NCBI GenBank assembly: GCA_009763385.1
Contig: CM019831.1
Location: 83,239,845-83,303,844, forward strand
Source of the DNA: Coix lacryma-jobi var. lacryma-jobi
Taxonomy: Eukaryota > Streptophyta > Magnoliopsida > Poales > Poaceae
Length of the DNA stretch: 64,000 bases
Reading direction: 5' to 3'
Shown: positions 43,588-54,942 of the stretch, piece after piece
How the letters are laid out: the number at the start of each line of letters is the position of its first letter
How positions within the stretch are numbered: the stretch's first letter is position 1
Made by a program: the position numbers and the translations under genes
The notes under the pieces: generated by a model
What the model saw: only the letters and a program-made list of their open reading frames with translations
The model's database searches: none
Told to the model about the DNA's origin: nothing

Positions 43588-45315
43588 CTAACTAATCTGA
43601 TCCTGGGCGATGTAGTCTTTGAGTCGTTGATTCTCAAGAGATAGTTCTTGGCGAATCCGAGTGATCAGCTCAGCGACTTTCACATCAAAGCCCTGCACAG
43701 AGACAATAATATAAGTACCCGGATGAGACTACAACATACAAAGAGGACTTCAAAGGAATTACCTCAACAAATTGATGGAGCGCTACGACAGGTGCCATCA
43801 CTTGCTCGCTCAACTCCTTCAACCGGGTGAGATCCTGGTTGTACCCCACGACCTCAAGTTTCGATCCTTGGCGAGAGGACTCGGGGGCAGCCTCGGACTC
43901 TTCCTGCGGACAATCTGAAGCTTCAACATTGATCTCAGCCAGGACCATCTCCAGAGTTGGCTCATCTGGTTGTCGGGTGCGGAAAAACCACTCGTTCATC
44001 ACTCGGTCAAACTCCAATTGAGCAGGAGAGCGGAAGATTGAGTACGGAACACCAACCTGAGGCAAGGGAAGTAAGTCCACTTCAGGTGCTGCATCAACCT
44101 GGGTATCGGATGGAGAGGAGCCTGACATAGTGTTCACCTGGCTAAAGATTGGAAGGACGCTGGATTCACCTTTGTCCTGCGCCTCCGACTCCTCCACCGT
44201 TCGGGTCTCAGTGGCAACACTTGAGGATGCTGCGGCCAGCTTTGTTTTCCTACAACAAACAAGTGCTCATATTAATACCAGAAATACGCGAGCAGCCTAA
44301 ATAAAGTGTTGTGACTTACTTCACAAGCTTCAATGCCCGCGGCAGTTTCAGTATCGACTTCTTCGGCTGTGGGTCTGAAGTCAGAGCTTCTTCAGGAGCC
44401 GCACCACTCGAAGCCCCCTAGGTTGTCTCAACATCTGGATCAAACAAAAATATAAGATAAGGGTTTATTAAAATCCAAAACAGGAAGACTATAAAGTATT
44501 TGGGTTTTCCCTTACCAGGAGCACCCGTATTACAGTGCTTTTCAGCCAATTCTGTTGATAAAAGAATTTTTCGACAAGCACGGCGATTACCAGCGCGAGC
44601 CTTCTTTGGGATGGGATCTCTGGCTTCTCGAAGCGGACTCGGAGACCTCTTTCGGCTACTCTCGGCTTCGGGATCTATGAGCAGGACATCAGAGTCAGTA
44701 GAATCTGAGTCCAGCCAGTCAAAATCACCAGGAGAGCTTGACTCGTTGCGAAGGTCCTCACTTCGAATGGGACCCTCGAGAGCAATGCCTCCGCCTTCTT
44801 GAGTCGCCGGAGGCAGGGGTGGACAATCATTGTTATTCCGCCCTTGGTCCTATGAAGAAGAAGACGAAGATAATGTCTAGTCAGACGGATATCTATTAAG
44901 AATCTAAAAGACGGACACCCTGACTACTTACCGCTGGAGGAGAGTTGATGGCGGAGAAAGTCATCATCATTGGAACAAGTTGTTCACGACTCTTCAACAG
45001 TCGGTTCATTCTTCTCAGAATCTTCTGGTTGGATAGTTGCTCAGCATCATGCCGGTCCGGGTCATTCACGCCAAGGTACTCGAAGCCAAAATTGGCTCGC
45101 TGCTGCAGCGGATGGATCCGGCGCGCAATAAAATCTTGGACAACGGTATAAATAGTCAATCCACCTAGCTTCATTGCAGCTATCATGCCGATCAGCGGTT
45201 GGATAGCCTCTACCTCTTCAGCAGAGATCTTGTCCTTCCATTCACGGGACTTCTGGGGCGGCCATCCATCATGACGACGAAGGGCTGGCGGCGGGTTGGC
45301 TATGTAAAACCATCC
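43588..45315 (-). pseudogene. Element B antisense ORF, 5' exons with four candidate introns
   Basis: On the minus strand the frame runs from the copia junction at 45315 (GWFYIANPPPALRR, EVEAIQPLIGMIAAMK). It is interrupted by four segments with GT...AG ends: 44931-44850, 44515-44435, 44319-44250 and 43762-43693. Removing each keeps the frame open. The exon text includes a Ser/Asp-rich acidic stretch with a basic RKRSPSPLR / PKKARAGNRR motif (possible nuclear signal) and a helical C-terminal part. Only one stop (TAG, 44420-44418) occurs before the last exon, with another near 43595. The N-terminus is cut off by the copia insertion; the start of the long ORF at 45483 is copia sequence. It belongs with 15295-16085. 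Function unknown. Confidence 0.75.
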
Positions 45316-45425
45316 TGCGGATACATGGGTGTGTGCCGAGTCTCTGAGTGATGAGTGATTGTCAACGGGTTTGATCGCATGTTCTTTGGCTTGTGTTGTG
45401 CAGGTGTCGAGCACGGAGACAGTGA
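45316..45425 (+). repeat. LTR stub at left end of copia array
   Basis: The first 110 bp of the copia LTR (TGCGGATACATGGGTG...) joins abruptly to the 3' internal region at GTGA. It carries private differences from the other LTRs (GTGTGCCGAG for GTATGCCGAG). Confidence 0.9.
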
Positions 45426-46834
45426 ATTTGCTTAATGTATACAAAATCTGAAAATGTTCACCATTGAGATATGCAACTAGCATGTGTAGGGTGTGTTGAG
45501 TCCATTCCTGCTTTTCATATATGCTGGGCTGCTATGTCTCTAGTTCTGAGTCATTCACTTGCTTGGTCTGTTCATATCATGTTTAAAATTTGAACCAAGT
45601 TTTAGTGAATTGAAAAGATCGAGATGGGATTGCTTGCCAACACCTCACGGTATCGAGACTGTTTCTCATTGCACTTTGAGTTAAACTTGAGCCGTGTCGT
45701 GTATGACCGAAACCGTAGCTTTAAGCTTCTGATTGCTTTGGCATAGGCTTCGCTCGGTTGAAAAGTTAGGCAAAGACAAGCTTTCAACCTCTCGCAATCA
45801 CATGCTAAATAATTGAACTTGTGAATTCTTTACCGCTGCAACTCCGATATAAAACTGAAATCACAAGTATATGCTTCATTCCTATGCATGATGATTGAAC
45901 TTTGCTAGGGGTAGTTCACCTTGTATACATGTTTAGCACTTGTCTGGATTCCTATCTATACATGTGTAGTGCTATTTTGATGGTGACTATCTTTTTGGCT
46001 AAAAACTGCTCACTTGCTCATATGCTTCATATTTCGTATGTGTGATCAGTTTGAGCCTTCGCTATTTGAGTGCTTAGTTGTGCCATTGGAGCTATACCGA
46101 TTAGAGCATTTTTGCACTCTTTTGATTATATGCCTGAAGCTGCTAACTTGCATTTCTGACTTCATATGCATTTTGGAAGGGGGAGTTGTGTTGGCTCAAG
46201 GGAAGAGTTTGTGCTTGATAAGTGCATTTTCAACTAAGGGGGAGAGTTTTTGCAAATCATATGTCTCCTGGCGTTCAACTAAGGGGGAGCTTTTGCTAAG
46301 GGGAGATTTTCAAATCTTTATGCTCTTCTCTGTTGGACCTAAGGGGGAGTCCCTGGTTGCTTGCACTTGTCGAGGAGGAGTTTGCTAGTTGTGTTGAGCC
46401 GTTGCCTCTGTCTTGAGGGACTACCAAACATTTTCCTCATTTGGCGTCGAGGTTGATTTTGATTGGTTCGGAGACCTTTCGTTTGTTTTTCAATTGGTTC
46501 GGAGTGGTTTTCGTGCTAGTTGTGTTGAGCCTCTGTGCCTCTATCTTGAGGGACTAGCATTTTGCCATTTTTAGCTCTGATTTTCAATGGTATTTTGCTA
46601 GCGGTGTTGAGCCTGTTCTACCTCTTCTTGAGGGCTAGCTTTGCTTTGCTTGGTTGCGTCGAGCCGTTGCTCATGTCTTTGGGGACTAAGTTTTCGCTTC
46701 TTCCACTTGACCTTCTTCGGCTTTGCTATGCTTTTGGGTCATTTGGTCGAGTTGTCTTCTTCTCCTTCTTCCTTCTTCTTTCTTTCATTATGATTTGTGT
46801 GAGTAGTTGACAATGCACTCATCAAGGGGGAGAT
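45426..46834 (+). other. 3' internal remnant of a deleted copia unit
   Basis: It matches 55165-56581 almost base for base with a few indels, and ends in the same purine tract AAGGGGGAGAT before an LTR. It shows no retroelement protein coding. The minus ORF 45602-45787 recurs at 55345-55530 for this reason. Confidence 0.9.
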
Positions 46835-47276
46835 TGCGGATACATGGGTGTATGCCGAGTCTCTGAGTGATGAGTGATTGTCAACGGGTTTGATCGCATG
46901 TTCTTTGGCTTGTGTTGTGCTGGTGTCGAGCACGGAGACAGTGATCGAGGGCAAGGTGAAGGTCAAGTTGAGACGTGTCGTGCCGATGGACAGGGTGCGA
47001 TGAAGGATGGGCGTGCCGTGTGGCGGACGTGCCATGCCGATGGATCGAGCAGTGAAGGGCGGACGTGAGGCTTGGACTGAGGGACCGGAGTGCCTGAGGA
47101 TCAGCTGTGGTGGCTGGCAGCCTGGGACAGCGACGAGCGGAGACTTGCGGGGCACGGTGTTGCTCGGGTCGAGGACCTGGGGACACGTGTCGGTGGACGG
47201 GGTGCACGGGCGGTGCATCCCCTCTACAGCTTCGGTTTGGTGGCTGAGCCAGCGAAAAAACCCCGGTGGACGGTTT

Positions 47277-47498
47277 CCAGGTTGGGCCTCAAAACCTGGG
47301 TGCTGAGGGTTTCCGAGTTTGGCCACAAAACTCGGGCTGAGGACGGTTTCCAGGTTTGGGCCTCAAAACCTGGGCGCGGATGGTTTGCTGAGTTTGGCCT
47401 CAAAACTCAAATGCTGGTGGGCTGGTTTCCCGGTTTGGGCCTCAAAACCGGGGGTTGCTGGAAAAGGCTGGTTTCCCGGTTTGGGCCACAAAACCGGG
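47277..47498 (+). repeat. Ladder of six hairpins with compensating stem changes
   Basis: Six inverted repeats lie at 47277-47299, 47313-47335, 47350-47373, 47388-47409, 47429-47452 and 47475-47498. Each has the form stem-GGTTT or GAGTTT, a loop such as GGGCCTC, then AAAAC and the stem complement. Stems are CCAGG/CCTGG, CCGAG/CTCGG, CTGAG/CTCA(G) and CCCGG/CCGGG. The next LTR has the same ladder at about 57026-57246. Confidence 0.85.
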
Positions 47499-48289
47499 GG
47501 TGCAGAGCGAGGGCAGCACGTGGCGGCAATCGGAAGGTTGCGTGGAGGCAACGCGGACGACTTGTGCGGGCGTGGCCGTCGGATCTACCTACCACTTGAG
47601 TTGGTCCAGAATAACCTAGGGTTTAGCTGGTTCGCTCTGTAATTAGAATAGAGAGGGGAGTAGAGTAGGAAAAGACTTAGTCTAGAATAGGATAAGTAGT
47701 CAGGGGAGACACCCTCCTCCCCTATCTCAGTCATTTGCTCTTTCATCCTTAGACTTCCTGCTCTCCCATCCCCTGCTGTAGCTAGCTGAGATCCGCAGAG
47801 AGACTTGACTCTGTGTACTGGTGATTCTGAGGAAAGGAGGCCGTAACCTCCTTGTCGTAGCGTGTGTTTGCGCTTCGGCTTGCAGATCGTGTGTCGATTC
47901 GTGTTTTGATTCGAGTTCGTCGTTGTTCTTCGCGTTCTTCGTTTCTCCACGATTTTCCCGTCACTCGATCTCCCTCTCCGGTGCGTCTTTACGAAATCCG
48001 TTTGAACCAATTTGTTCGTATCATTGAGAAGGTCATTTCGACCAAAGGAATTCATCTAACTCCTCATGATCGAATAGATCGGGTCGATTTCGTTTTCGTG
48101 GCGTTTTTGGTTCATACACCTTCCCCTTCGATTCTCCGTTGATTGAGTTGATTTGAGCGGATGATTTCTTGGGGATAGTCTCCTAACTACCCCGTGATCA
48201 TCTCCTCCAAGTTTGGGATCAAGGGATTTTGGTTTGAATCAATTTTGGGAAGATTTGGGTGAAGGGCGACCAATTTCGCCCTCGTGTGT

Positions 48290-48555
48290 GGTGGCGGACT
48301 GTCAGCCCCCAGGCCGCGGACTGTCCGCGAGTCGGGGTCAGCCGGAGCAGTGGCTGCCTCCCCTCGGTGTTTTTTCCCTCGGGTGACCGGCGGACTGTCC
48401 GCCGTTGGTAGGCGCGGACTGTCCGCGAGTCGAGCAGGGACATTCCAGCAGAGTTGCTGGTTGGCGGTGTTGGCCGGCGGACTGTCCGGGAAGGAACCGC
48501 GGACAGTCTGGCTCATACCGGACAGTCCGGGAGCCTGACGGCGGACTGTCCGGGA
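48290..48555 (+). repeat. Cluster of CGGAC-N-GTCCG palindromes
   Basis: Seven to eight copies, most exact, lie in 265 bp on both strands of the palindrome (CGGACTGTCCG and CGGACAGTCCG). They recur in the next LTR at about 58046-58312. Confidence 0.85.
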
Positions 48556-48969
48556 TCCTGCTGTAGGTTGCGCTATAGTGCGTTTGCTCTCCCGGCTTGC
48601 TCGCTTGTTTTCCGGACTTCTCGTTGGCCCTAGAGTTCACCAAGGAACTTCTCTAGGTATCTTTGCTACTCGTTAGCATCGGTATTTGGGGATTTCTCGA
48701 CGTAGCCGTCTATCTACGTTCGGGACTTGGTTTTTGGGGGCAAACTTGTGCCGGAGCTTTTGGGTCTCTGCTTCGCTTGTGTTCGGTGGTGCTCCGCTAT
48801 GATCCTAGAGATCATCCACCCTCTTCCAAGGGTCGTGAGCATCACGCTTTGGGTTCATGCTTGTTGGGGTTGAATTTGGGACACTTGGCCAAAGTTTCGA
48901 AAGAAATTTGTTTGGCTCCCATTCACCCCCCCTCTGGTCGCCTTGTGTGTGCTTTCTCGGTCCTGCAAT

Positions 48970-48984
48970 TGGTATCAGAGCGGG
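48970..48984 (+). promoter_or_regulatory. Primer-binding site of copia copy A
   Basis: TGGTATCAGAGCGGG lies two bases after the LTR. Its first 12 bases match the initiator tRNA-Met complement exactly. Confidence 0.9.
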
Positions 48985-49029
48985 TTAAGGATCTTCCACC
49001 TTAGCCGGTTCCAGATCCACCGAAGGCGC

Positions 49030-51742
49030 ATGGATCGCGGTGTGGGCAAACCGCCATTTTCGATGGGACGAACTATGCGTATTGGAAGATACGCATGTCG
49101 GCCTATCTGCAGAGTTTGGGTGCTTATCTAGGATATTTGAGCTGATTACGTGTATTATTGTATACTCATTGATATGTGTCGTTTCTCTATATTTCTATTT
49201 GATTATTACGTGGTCTTGGCTGCTGTGACTCAGCATCAGATCAATGAGCACGATGCCAATAGCCGAGCCCGTAATGCTCTCTTTTCGTGTTTGAGCGCTG
49301 GAGAGTTTGATCGCGTTTCTCACCTCTCTACGGCTCGGGAGATTTGGGCCACCCTCATGCGCTTTCATGAGGGCACCTCTCAAGTCAAAACCCGACTCTA
49401 CGAGTCGTACAAGAGAGAGTATGAGAACTTTCGACATCAGCCTGGCGAGAGCATAGAGAGTTTATTCGCTCGCTTTCAGGTGATTGTCAACAGGATGAGG
49501 GCTAACAAGGAGCAGTTGCCTTTCGACGATCATGAGAGAGCTTTGAAGCTTTTGCACACTCTTGATCGGTCGGTGTAGGATTCCAAGGTTCAGGCGATCA
49601 TCGAATCGCCTAACTATGAGACCCTCAAGTGCGACGAGCTCTTTAGTAAGCTCAAGTCCAGTGAGATTGACGCCATGGCGAGGGCTCCTTATGAAAATCC
49701 TTCTCGCCCGTCCATGGCTTTGGTTTCTAGCTCTTCCACTAACCCCTCTGTCGGCTTTGCGCTTTCGTCTCTCTTTTCAGTCACAGAGGACCAGCTGGAG
49801 TCTTTGGGAGATGACGAGTTGGCTTTGCTTGCCAACCGGTTCTCGCGGTTCCACAACAACCGCATGAACCGTCGCCGCGGAGGAGGACGCTCGGGCTGCT
49901 ACGAGTGCGGCGACCCCGACCACTTCATCGCCAACTGCCCAAGAAGAACAAGCATTCGGGGAAGGGCGATCATGGGCGCAAGTACGACTCCAAGCACAAG
50001 GAGAAGCACGTCCCCCCAAGGCACAAGAAGCGGGGCGGCTTTGACAAAGAATACATCAAGAAGAAGTACTTGGAGAAGGCCCAAGCTGAGCAGCGAGCGT
50101 TCTTCGCCACGCTCAGCGACGTCGACGGCTCGGATGATGACTCCACTTGCTCAAGCGATGACGAGTCTGAGAAGATGAAGAAGATCGAGGACAAGTTCAA
50201 CGGTCTTTGCTTCTTCGCCGGCGACGGAGGCCTCTGCACCATGGCGCTCGGAGATGAGGTCGGAGGCGAGCTGGAGCACACCCCTCGAAACGACGACGAC
50301 GACACCTCCCAGGTATCTCTCACCTACGACGAGCTTTCTTCCGAGGTTGAGAAGCTTACTGCTGCCCTCCTTAGCCAAGATAAGTTGCTTAGGCGTGCTG
50401 CTAGAGAGCGCAAGGAGTTTAGGCAGAAGTGGGAGGACACGGTGAAGGAGCTTGAGTTTGCCAAGTCCACCGTGGTCGTGTCGGAGGAGGTTGAGTGTGA
50501 GTCGTGCACCACGCACATGACTGATCTTCTCACCTTGAGAGGTAAGTATGCTGCGTTGGTAGGAGAGGTGGATGAGCTCCGTGCTAGGCCGCAGCTGTTG
50601 GGTGCGTGCAAGACTTGTCCTGTCTTGCAATCTGAGTTGGCAGAGAAGAATGCCAAGATCGAGTCTCTTGAGAAGGCCAGCTCAGATAGCACTTGTGTCA
50701 TGAGGTGTGCTTTGTGTGAGGGCTTGGAGATGGAGATTGCAAATGTGAAGCATGGCAAGATGCAAACCGAGGAAGAAAACACATACCTTCGGACCATCTT
50801 GTCATGGGTATCTTGTGGGGAGCCGCAGCTCGGGATGATGATCTCCCAATTCAAGCGAGCTGCTGGAGGTCCAGGTGTAGGTTTTGCTCCAGGGGTTGAT
50901 CTTTCCGCTTTTGGGAAGATTGGTGAGTCTAGTGGTCTGAACCCGAGTGAGAAGCCCAACTCCACCACTACTCCCAAACTGACCAAGCTTCCCCAAAGAG
51001 CTAGCCAAGCCTACCACCAAGGATGGGGTGTTTGAGGAACCCCGAGAGCTCCACCCAAGAACCAAGTATGGGCACCCAAGCCAAACCACCTCAAGAACAA
51101 GCTGGACACAATGCCACCCATCCAGCAGGAGTGCTTGCCACAGAAGGGCAAAGTGACCCATAACCATAGTCCTGCGTACCAACAACCCCCTGTGCGTGCG
51201 GTGAGGTACCAGTGTGACTTCTGTGGGAGGGTGGTCACTTGAGTGAGTTCTGCTTTCGGCGCAAGCGAGAGGCGCGCCGTGCTCGGAGATGGACAACCCG
51301 GACTTGTACCACCCTTTTCCATGGTGGGCATGGGCCGAATGTCCAGAGGAGAGCTGCTAGGTCTGGAGGTCAAGTTCCCAGGCCTAGGGAGAGGAGAGCT
51401 CCGAGGAGAGAGGCCAGGCCTAGAGGTCCAGAGCCTCAAATGCCAAGGCGTAGGCCTCGTAGAGAGCGTGCCCGGCGGGAGCCTGCAGTTGCAGGTTTTG
51501 GACCCCGTGACGGAGGCTTTGTAGTTGAGCGCTATCCCCCACCGCAGTTTGAGTATCGCGGTGAGCGCTTCTTCCCCAGCGGACCACGTTTTCCTGTGCG
51601 TGGTGATCGCTACCCCCGTAGACAGACTAGGAATGGTTTTTACACTGACCGTTCTTTTGAGCAGCCGGCCCAACACTGGTATCCTTCCTATTTCACTAAC
51701 CCCAGTGTTGGACCGTATGCTCACCCTATGTCTTTTTATTGA
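49030..51742 (+). pseudogene. Copia copy A gag (several frameshifts and a stop)
   Basis: The ATG at 49030 starts MDRGVGKPP, but one T is missing in the following T-run compared with copy B, so the frame is lost. A 58-bp filler (about 49153-49210) follows. The UBN2-type capsid region (ARNALFSCLSAGEFDRV, TREIWATLMRFHEGT as landmarks) is open at 49210-49578 and ends in a TAG shared with copy B. A CCHC knuckle (CYECGDPDHFIANC) near 49902-49943 is followed by a one-C deletion. The long coiled-coil part is open to 51035, where two Cs are missing. A second knuckle lies near 51213-51258, and the C-terminal Arg-rich part ends at the TGA at 51740-51742. Gag builds the particle. Confidence 0.88.
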
Positions 51743-51756
51743 TGTAGGTAAGACGG

Positions 51757-54700
51757 TTGGAGTACATTTGGTTGGTGGATTCCGGTTGTTCGAGGCACAT
51801 GACCGGAAACGCCAAGTGGTTCTCCAGCCTTAGCCCGGTCGCCGGAAAGGAGTACATAACCTTCGGCGACAATAGTAAAGGTAAGGTGTTGTCTCGCGGA
51901 TCGGTGCGGGTTAATGAGCACTTTGTGTTGCGCGATGTTGCTCTTGTTTCTAACCTGCATTTTAACTTGCTTTCTGTTTCGCAACTTTTTGATGATGACT
52001 ATGAGATTCGTTTTAAACCAAACCTTAGTCGCATCTTAGATCCTCAGGGCGATCTTGTATGTCTGATTTCACCCTTTGGGAAAGTCTTTCGAGCGAATTT
52101 CTCGGAGTCGTTTGGATCTTCTCGCTGCCTTTTGGCTAGTCCTTCTTCCTCCGATCTTTGGAAGTGGCATAGGAGGCTCGGTCATTTAAGCTTCGACTTG
52201 CTTGCAAGACTTAGCTCACTTGGCCTAATCCAAGGATTGCCCAAGCTTTCGATGGAGAAGGATATAGTTTGCCATTCTTGTAGACATGGGAAGATGGTTG
52301 CCGCTCCCCACCATCCAGTGACTAAGGTCATGACCTCGCACCCTGGAGAGCTTTTACATATGGACCTTGTTGGTCCGGCTCGGGTGAGCTCGGTTGGTGG
52401 CAAGTGGTATGTTTTGGTTGTTGTTGATGACATTTCGAGGTATTCATGGGTCTTCTTTTTGACTGAGAAGACTAAGACTTTCTCCTTCGCTCGCAATCTG
52501 ATTTTGCGTCTTCAGAACGAGTTCCCTTTGAACTCGATGCGAGCTATTAGAAGTGATAATGGTTCCGAATTCAAAAATTCAGATTTTGAGAAGTTTTGTA
52601 ACCGCCTTGGTTTGGAGCATCAGTTTTCTTCCCCCTACACACCGCCGCCCCAAAATAGTGTTGTAGAGAGGAAGAATCGGACCCTTGTTGAGATGGCCAG
52701 GACGATGCTCGATGAGCATAGGACTCCAGGCGCTATTGGGCCGAAGCTATGAACACTGCATGCTACATTTCAAATCGCATTTTTCTGAGAGCCTTTTTGA
52801 AGAAGACTTCTTATGAGTTGCGTTTTGGTCGCCAGCCCAAGGTGAGTTATTTTAGAGTCTTCGGTTGCCACTGTTTTATTTTGAAAAAGGGCAACCTGGA
52901 CAAGTTTGAGTCTCGATCTTCTGACGGGGTACTTTTGGGTTATGGCACTCACACTAGAGCATATCGTGTACTTAACTTGATACTGACCGAGTCATGGAGA
53001 CATCAGATGTCACCTTCGATGAGACTCTTGTTTCTCCTTCTTCTTGTTTTGAGCGTGCAGGTGATCATGAGGTTGGAGAGCCTCTTTTTGATGACGAGGA
53101 TGAGGGTGCTGAAGGTATGGATGATCCAGCACCCCCTCCACCTGCCGCGCCGCAAAGAGCGGCCTCGACGACGACTCACGGCCCCGACACCTCTTCTTCC
53201 TGGGGGCCGTAGGATCCTCCACCTCGTGCGGTACCTTTTGTACCCAGGGTGGAACCAGCTGCTGTTGAGGGGGAGGTCACTTCATCCCGGGAGGCGCCAC
53301 GACACATCCAGCGCCAGCACCCCCCTCAGCAGATGATCGGCGACATCGGCGAGCGAGTCACTCGCTCCAGGTCACAGCACATCTCTCACTTCGCTCACTC
53401 TGCTTTTGTTGCTAATTTTGAGCCCCGAGATGTTGGACACGCTTTGACGGATCCGGATTGGGTCAATGCCATGCATGAGGAGTTAGAAAACTTTGAGCGA
53501 AATCGGGTTTGGGTTCTAGTTCCACCTCCACCTGACTGTAAGCCTATTGGGACAAAATGGGTTTTCAAAAATCAAGCAATGAGAGGATGGCCATGTTGTT
53601 AGAAACAAGGCCCGGCTTGTAGCGAAAGGCTATAGTCAGAAGGAGGGGATAGATTATGAGGAGACGTTTGCTCCTGTAGCTCGTTTGGAGGCTATTAGGA
53701 TACTCTTGGCTTTTGCTGCATCCAAAGGTTTCAAACTTTTTCAAATGGATGTCAAGAGTGCCTTCTTAAACGGCTACATAGAGGAGGAGGTTTATGTTGA
53801 GCAACCCCCCGGTTTTGAAAATCCCAAGTTTCCAAACCATGTCTTTAAACTTCACAAAGCTTTATATGGTTTGAAACAAGCCCCTAGAGCCTAGTATGAT
53901 AGGTTAAAAACCTTTTGCTTGCTAAGGGTTTTAAATGGGATGTGTAGATAAGACGCTCTTTCTCCTCCGGCAAGGCAAAGACACGCTCTTGGTCCAGATT
54001 TACGTGGATGATATCATTTTCGGTGGATCTTCTCACGCTTTGGTTGCCAAGTTTGCAGATACTATGAGCAGGGAGTTCGAGATGAGCATGATGGGCGAGC
54101 TGACATTCTTTCTCGGGTTGCAAATTAAGCAATCCCGGGAGGGGACGTTTGTGCACCAGGGCAAGTACACGAAGGACTTGCTGAAGCGGTTCGATATGGG
54201 TGAGGCCAAGCCTCTTCCAACACCCATGTCGACGACGACTGCCCTGGATGCGGATGTGGATGGAGAAGCAGTGGACCAGAAGGAGTACCGCAGCATGATC
54301 GGGTCGCTACTCTACCTGACGGCGACACGCCCGGACATTCAGTTCGCGGGGTGTCTGTGCGCGCGCTTTCAGGCGTTGCCGCGCACTTCTCACCGTCAGG
54401 CGGTGAAGCGCATCTTCAGGTACCTTCGTTTCACACCTGAGTTCAGGATTTGGTATTCTGCTTCCTCCACCCTCTCGCTTTGCGGTTATTCCGATGCCGA
54501 TTTTGCTGGTTGTCGCATTGAGCGCAAGTCCACTTCTGGACTTGCCAATTTATTGGATCTTCTCTTGTTTCGTGGTCTTCTCGCAAGCAGTCTAGTGTTG
54601 CCCAGTCTACCACGGAGGCTGAGTATGTTGCGTGTGGCTAGCTGTTGTTCCCAGTTACTCTGGATGATGGCCACTTTGAGTGATTTTGGTTTGAGTTTTT

Positions 54701-54942
54701 CTCGAGTGCCTTTGCTTTGTGACAGGAGTGCTATTAGCGTTGCTAAGAACCCCGTGCTTCACTCGAAAACCAAACACATTGATGTGCGCTTTCATTTCTT
54801 GCGAGACCACCAGGAGAAGGGTGATATCGACCTTCGCCATGTCGATACTCATCACCAACTGGCTGATATTTTCACCAAGCCTTTAGACGAATCAACCTTT
54901 AATAGGTTGAGGGGTGAGCTTGGTGTGTGTTTCCCCTTTTAG
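51757..54942 (+). pseudogene. Copia copy A pol: protease, integrase, RT, RNase H (broken)
   Basis: The protease is WLVDSGCSRHMTG near 51770. The GAG-pre-integrase domain has WHRRLGHLS (about 52167). The integrase core has Asp in HMDLVGP, Asp in RSDNGSEF and Glu in VVERKNRT, with frame loss at about 52725 (one C missing). RT pieces are at 53249-53602, 53600-53894 (FQMDVKSAFLNGYIEEEVYVEQPPGF region, cited as landmark) with a TAG in place of Trp at 53893, and 53935-54942 with the YVDD box near 54003. The RNase H part has YSDADFAGC and a disordered stretch at 54540-54700 before HIDVRFHFLRDH. The order PR-IN-RT-RH identifies copia. Inactive. Confidence 0.9.

Larger units (their letters stand above)
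3927..45315 (+). mobile_element. Element B: decayed Tat-lineage Ty3 element, interrupted by C, E (with D) and ended by F
   Basis: The pieces in order are: LTR tail (3927-4048), PBS (4051-4068), gag (4226-5684 and 9530-10493), protease (10494-11021), RT/RNase H (11022-13182), integrase (13183-14441), a spacer, and an antisense ORF (15295-16085 plus 43588-45315). The TGTCGG/CCGACA LTR ends, the GGCGCGCC-containing PBS region, the second RNase H domain before integrase and the antisense ORF together fit the Tat lineage (RIRE2/Grande-like). Many stops and frameshifts show that it is dead. Its right part continues beyond the window or was lost in the copia insertion at 45316. Confidence 0.8.
46835..48967 (+). 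repeat. Copia LTR upstream of internal copy A (2133 bp)
   Basis: It starts TGCGGATACATGGG after the purine tract and ends CTCGGTCCTGCA before the PBS. It contains the hairpin ladder (47277-47498) and eight CGGAC-N-GTCCG-like palindromes (about 48290-48555). ORFs inside recur at +9.75 kb in the next LTR and are not genes. Confidence 0.95.

Noticed and set aside
45316..45483. N-terminal part of the minus ORF 44896-45483 as part of the antisense gene
   Set aside because: The codons from 45316 upward read the copia LTR and 3' region backwards; only the part below 45316 belongs to element B.
45602..45787. 61-codon minus ORF repeated at 55345-55530
   Set aside because: It repeats because both lie in copies of the same copia 3' internal region; it has no family resemblance.
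46835..48967. CRISPR-like array from the regular hairpin repeats
   Set aside because: The units are imperfect inverted repeats in a plant LTR, with no spacers of constant length and no cas genes.
48970..48984. tRNA gene at the TGGTATCAGAGC sites
   Set aside because: Only the 3'-end complement of initiator tRNA-Met is present next to an LTR, which is a primer-binding site; no cloverleaf was seen.
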